Positions 52,119-53,731 of a DNA stretch of 53,731 nt are shown one piece after another. Under the pieces are notes generated by a model that worked only from the letters and a program-made list of their open reading frames with translations, did not search any database and was not told where the DNA came from. Source of the stretch: Ettlia oleoabundans (taxonomy: Eukaryota; Chlorophyta; Chlorophyceae; Chlamydomonadales); assembly GCA_019693395.1 (NCBI GenBank), contig JAAMXP010001000.1:1-53731 (forward strand), given 5' to 3'. Position 1 is the first letter of the stretch, and every line of letters begins with the position of its first letter. A program made the position numbers and the translations under genes.

Positions 52119-52606
52119 TTACATCTCCAATGGACCCACATGCGCCAAAAACTGAGGTGCACGAAAGTGTAAAATGCTCATCCATTGCATCATCTAAATG
52201 TTGGGTGTGATCGGTGTTCCTTTTGACACCTTATTTAGTGTTGGACCACGTATTTAAGCAGCTGCTTCAGAGTGCAGATGGACAAAACTTACATCAACAC
52301 ACATCACCACATCATTGAGCAAGGCCCCGCAAGTCAACCGAGGCGTGCATCCAGCTGGGTGCAGCTGGCGGATAGTACCAGCAAATGGGCCCCAATGAAC
52401 GAGCCAGTAGTAGGGCGTGAAACCTAATTCAAAGGCCATGGGGCTTGTAAATGGGGAAAATGTGGCACGGCCGGCGGCCTTGCCTTTTGACTGCAGGTCC
52501 AGTATTGCTCCTATGAGAAAGGATCCAATGGCTGCAAGTCGGAAAGCATGCCATGTGCGGCCTGGGGTGTACTCCCTAGCGTCGCTGCTGAACTTGCTGC
52601 TAAGAA
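52119..52606 (-). CDS. Unknown membrane-protein exons (partial)
   Basis: An internal exon at about 52293-52606 (5' edge 52596 or 52606) encodes an open, compositionally natural stretch. It contains DAREYTPGRTWHAFRLAAIGS, a hydrophobic helix (AAIGSFLIGAILDL), PMAFELGFTPYYWLVHWGPF and LTCGALLNDVVMCVD. It ends at a consensus GTAAGT donor. A short last exon, 52119-52151, joins in phase and reads FLAHVGPLEM-stop. I do not recognise the family. There is little room for upstream exons before the kinase 3' end at 52794. Joining kinase codons near 52877 (CTGTCAG|gtcagc) to the 52606 acceptor is phase-compatible, so these may be alternative C-terminal exons of the kinase gene. Confidence 0.45.
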
Positions 52607-52793
52607 CTGGTGCAGTATTCCCATCGTGTCAGCAAGTATGCTGTTCACCTCTGCAGCACATGATTTCGCATCATTGTAGGGCAGAATGTGTGCATGTGTA
52701 TGTTTTTGTAATGGGTGGCCTGGTGGGGGCTTGGTGGGTGGGTCGGGGCACCATTCAGCTTCGCATCGAACATGTTGCTGTGTATGCCATGGT

Positions 52794-53731
52794 TCAACAC
52801 CACCCAGTCACCGGCAGATTGCTGGAATCACCAATACGAGACACATCCGGACCATTAAGCTGACCTGACAGCACTTCCTCCATGGTGGGGCGCTCGGAAG
52901 GCCTGAAATCCATGCAGCGCTCCCCCAAAACCTGCACCAATATGCGACTGCAGCGAACTTCAAGAAGCTGCACATACTGTGCCTCACCATTGTGTGGCAA
53001 CAGGTGTGGGTGGCAGTGCAGCAGAGCGTGCAAGCCAGCAAAAGCAGAGGACGATGTACAGCCTTATGTGGGCCAACCTTACCTTGAGCCGGTGAGGCGT
53101 CTGAGGGGGGAAATCCAGCTTAGCTTGGTTCGCAACCCTACGTAGCACCTCAGTAGGCTTGAGCCCCTCCCATGCGCGCCTGCAGATCAAAGGTGGACAG
53201 GTAGGCATGCCCAGTAAGAACCGCAAGGAGCGCAAACCCTGAATGCCAAGTGTGAACAACAAATGCTTTTGGCACGTGGCCGGCAGATTTGTAGTTTGGC
53301 GTCACTGTATTCCCACACAACTCACCTGCCAACGTAAATTTCCCATGTGATCACACCAAATGCGTACACATCAGCAGCCTTTGTCAGGATCCCGTCGATG
53401 ATAAGTTCAGGAGGCCTGCATGAGAAGCAATTTGGTGATGAGAAAAATAATGATTGAATCCATGCAAGGTTAGAAAAATTCATGCAGCAGGTACAATACA
53501 CAAAATAAAAGTCCCACACATACATGTACTCTGCACAGCCCAAAGTTCGTGTACGCAGGTAGTCGCCGCTGCAGACCCGGCTCAGTCCAAAGTCAACCAC
53601 CTGTGTGAAGGAATGCTTAACGACGTCTCAGCACAGTACTCCGCTTGCCAGCGGAGTCATGCACACTGCCGCAATTGACCCACCACTTGCCAGCAAATGT
53701 CAGCAAGCTGCAATATATGCAAAATAGACAA
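52794..53731 (-). CDS. Protein kinase, tyrosine-kinase-like type (3' part only)
   Basis: Four exons are firm: 53524-53600, 53326-53415, 53083-53179 and 52794-52931. They cover the kinase C-lobe from the DFG loop: VVDFGLSRVCSGDY, the activation segment ending CAEYMPPELI, subdomain IX TKAADVYAFGVITWEIYVG, then RRAWEGLKPTEVLRRV, and subdomain XI ERCMDFRPSERPTMEEVL. DVYAFGVITWE and RPSERPTM are typical of plant and algal TKL/Raf-like Ser/Thr kinases. The N-lobe and catalytic HRD loop lie beyond the right edge of the window. A candidate upstream exon near 53665-53705 was not resolved. The tail after TMEEVL is short (about 25 residues) unless the exons at 52119-52606 are used. Confidence 0.85.

Overview
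The window is nuclear DNA from a photosynthetic eukaryote, most probably a green alga (Chlorophyta). The genes are intron-rich and their introns almost always end in GCAG. They include chloroplast-type argininosuccinate lyase, a CPP1/CDF1-like chloroplast J-like protein, RPN10, COG1 and a Rab escort protein. The species cannot be named from the sequence. I built gene models by hand from splice signals, intron phase and family resemblance. In every complete multi-exon model the summed exons are a multiple of three.

Left end (1-4.4 kb): simple repeats and one minus-strand gene of unknown function. 4.4-26.4 kb: a run of genes that look like secretory-pathway glycan enzymes. In order they are a family 61 glycosyltransferase, an intronless family-2-type sulfotransferase, a second type of sulfotransferase, an intron-containing paralogue of the first sulfotransferase, a TylF-like O-methyltransferase, a GH42-like clan GH-A glycoside hydrolase, and a triose-phosphate/nucleotide-sugar-type transporter. 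The first six all begin with a short cytosolic tail and a single hydrophobic anchor (type II topology), as Golgi enzymes do. Together they could make and modify a sulfated, methylated extracellular polysaccharide. This is the most interesting feature of the window. Two direct copies of a dispersed repeat lie on either side of the methyltransferase gene.

27.8-50.3 kb: compact housekeeping genes: argininosuccinate lyase (+), a TBC-domain Rab GAP (+), the proteasome ubiquitin receptor RPN10 (-), COG complex subunit 1 (+), a CPP1-like chloroplast protein (-) and Rab escort protein (-). COG1, the TBC protein and REP all serve vesicle traffic. Right end (50.3-53.7 kb): mostly unassigned sequence, a membrane-protein exon of unknown identity, and the 3' end of a protein kinase gene that runs off the window.

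A recurring oddity is the number of GC-AG introns: five of about 80 inferred introns need a GC donor to keep both phase and conserved protein sequence. There is one assembly gap (38 N) at 33213-33250, inside an intron of the TBC gene.
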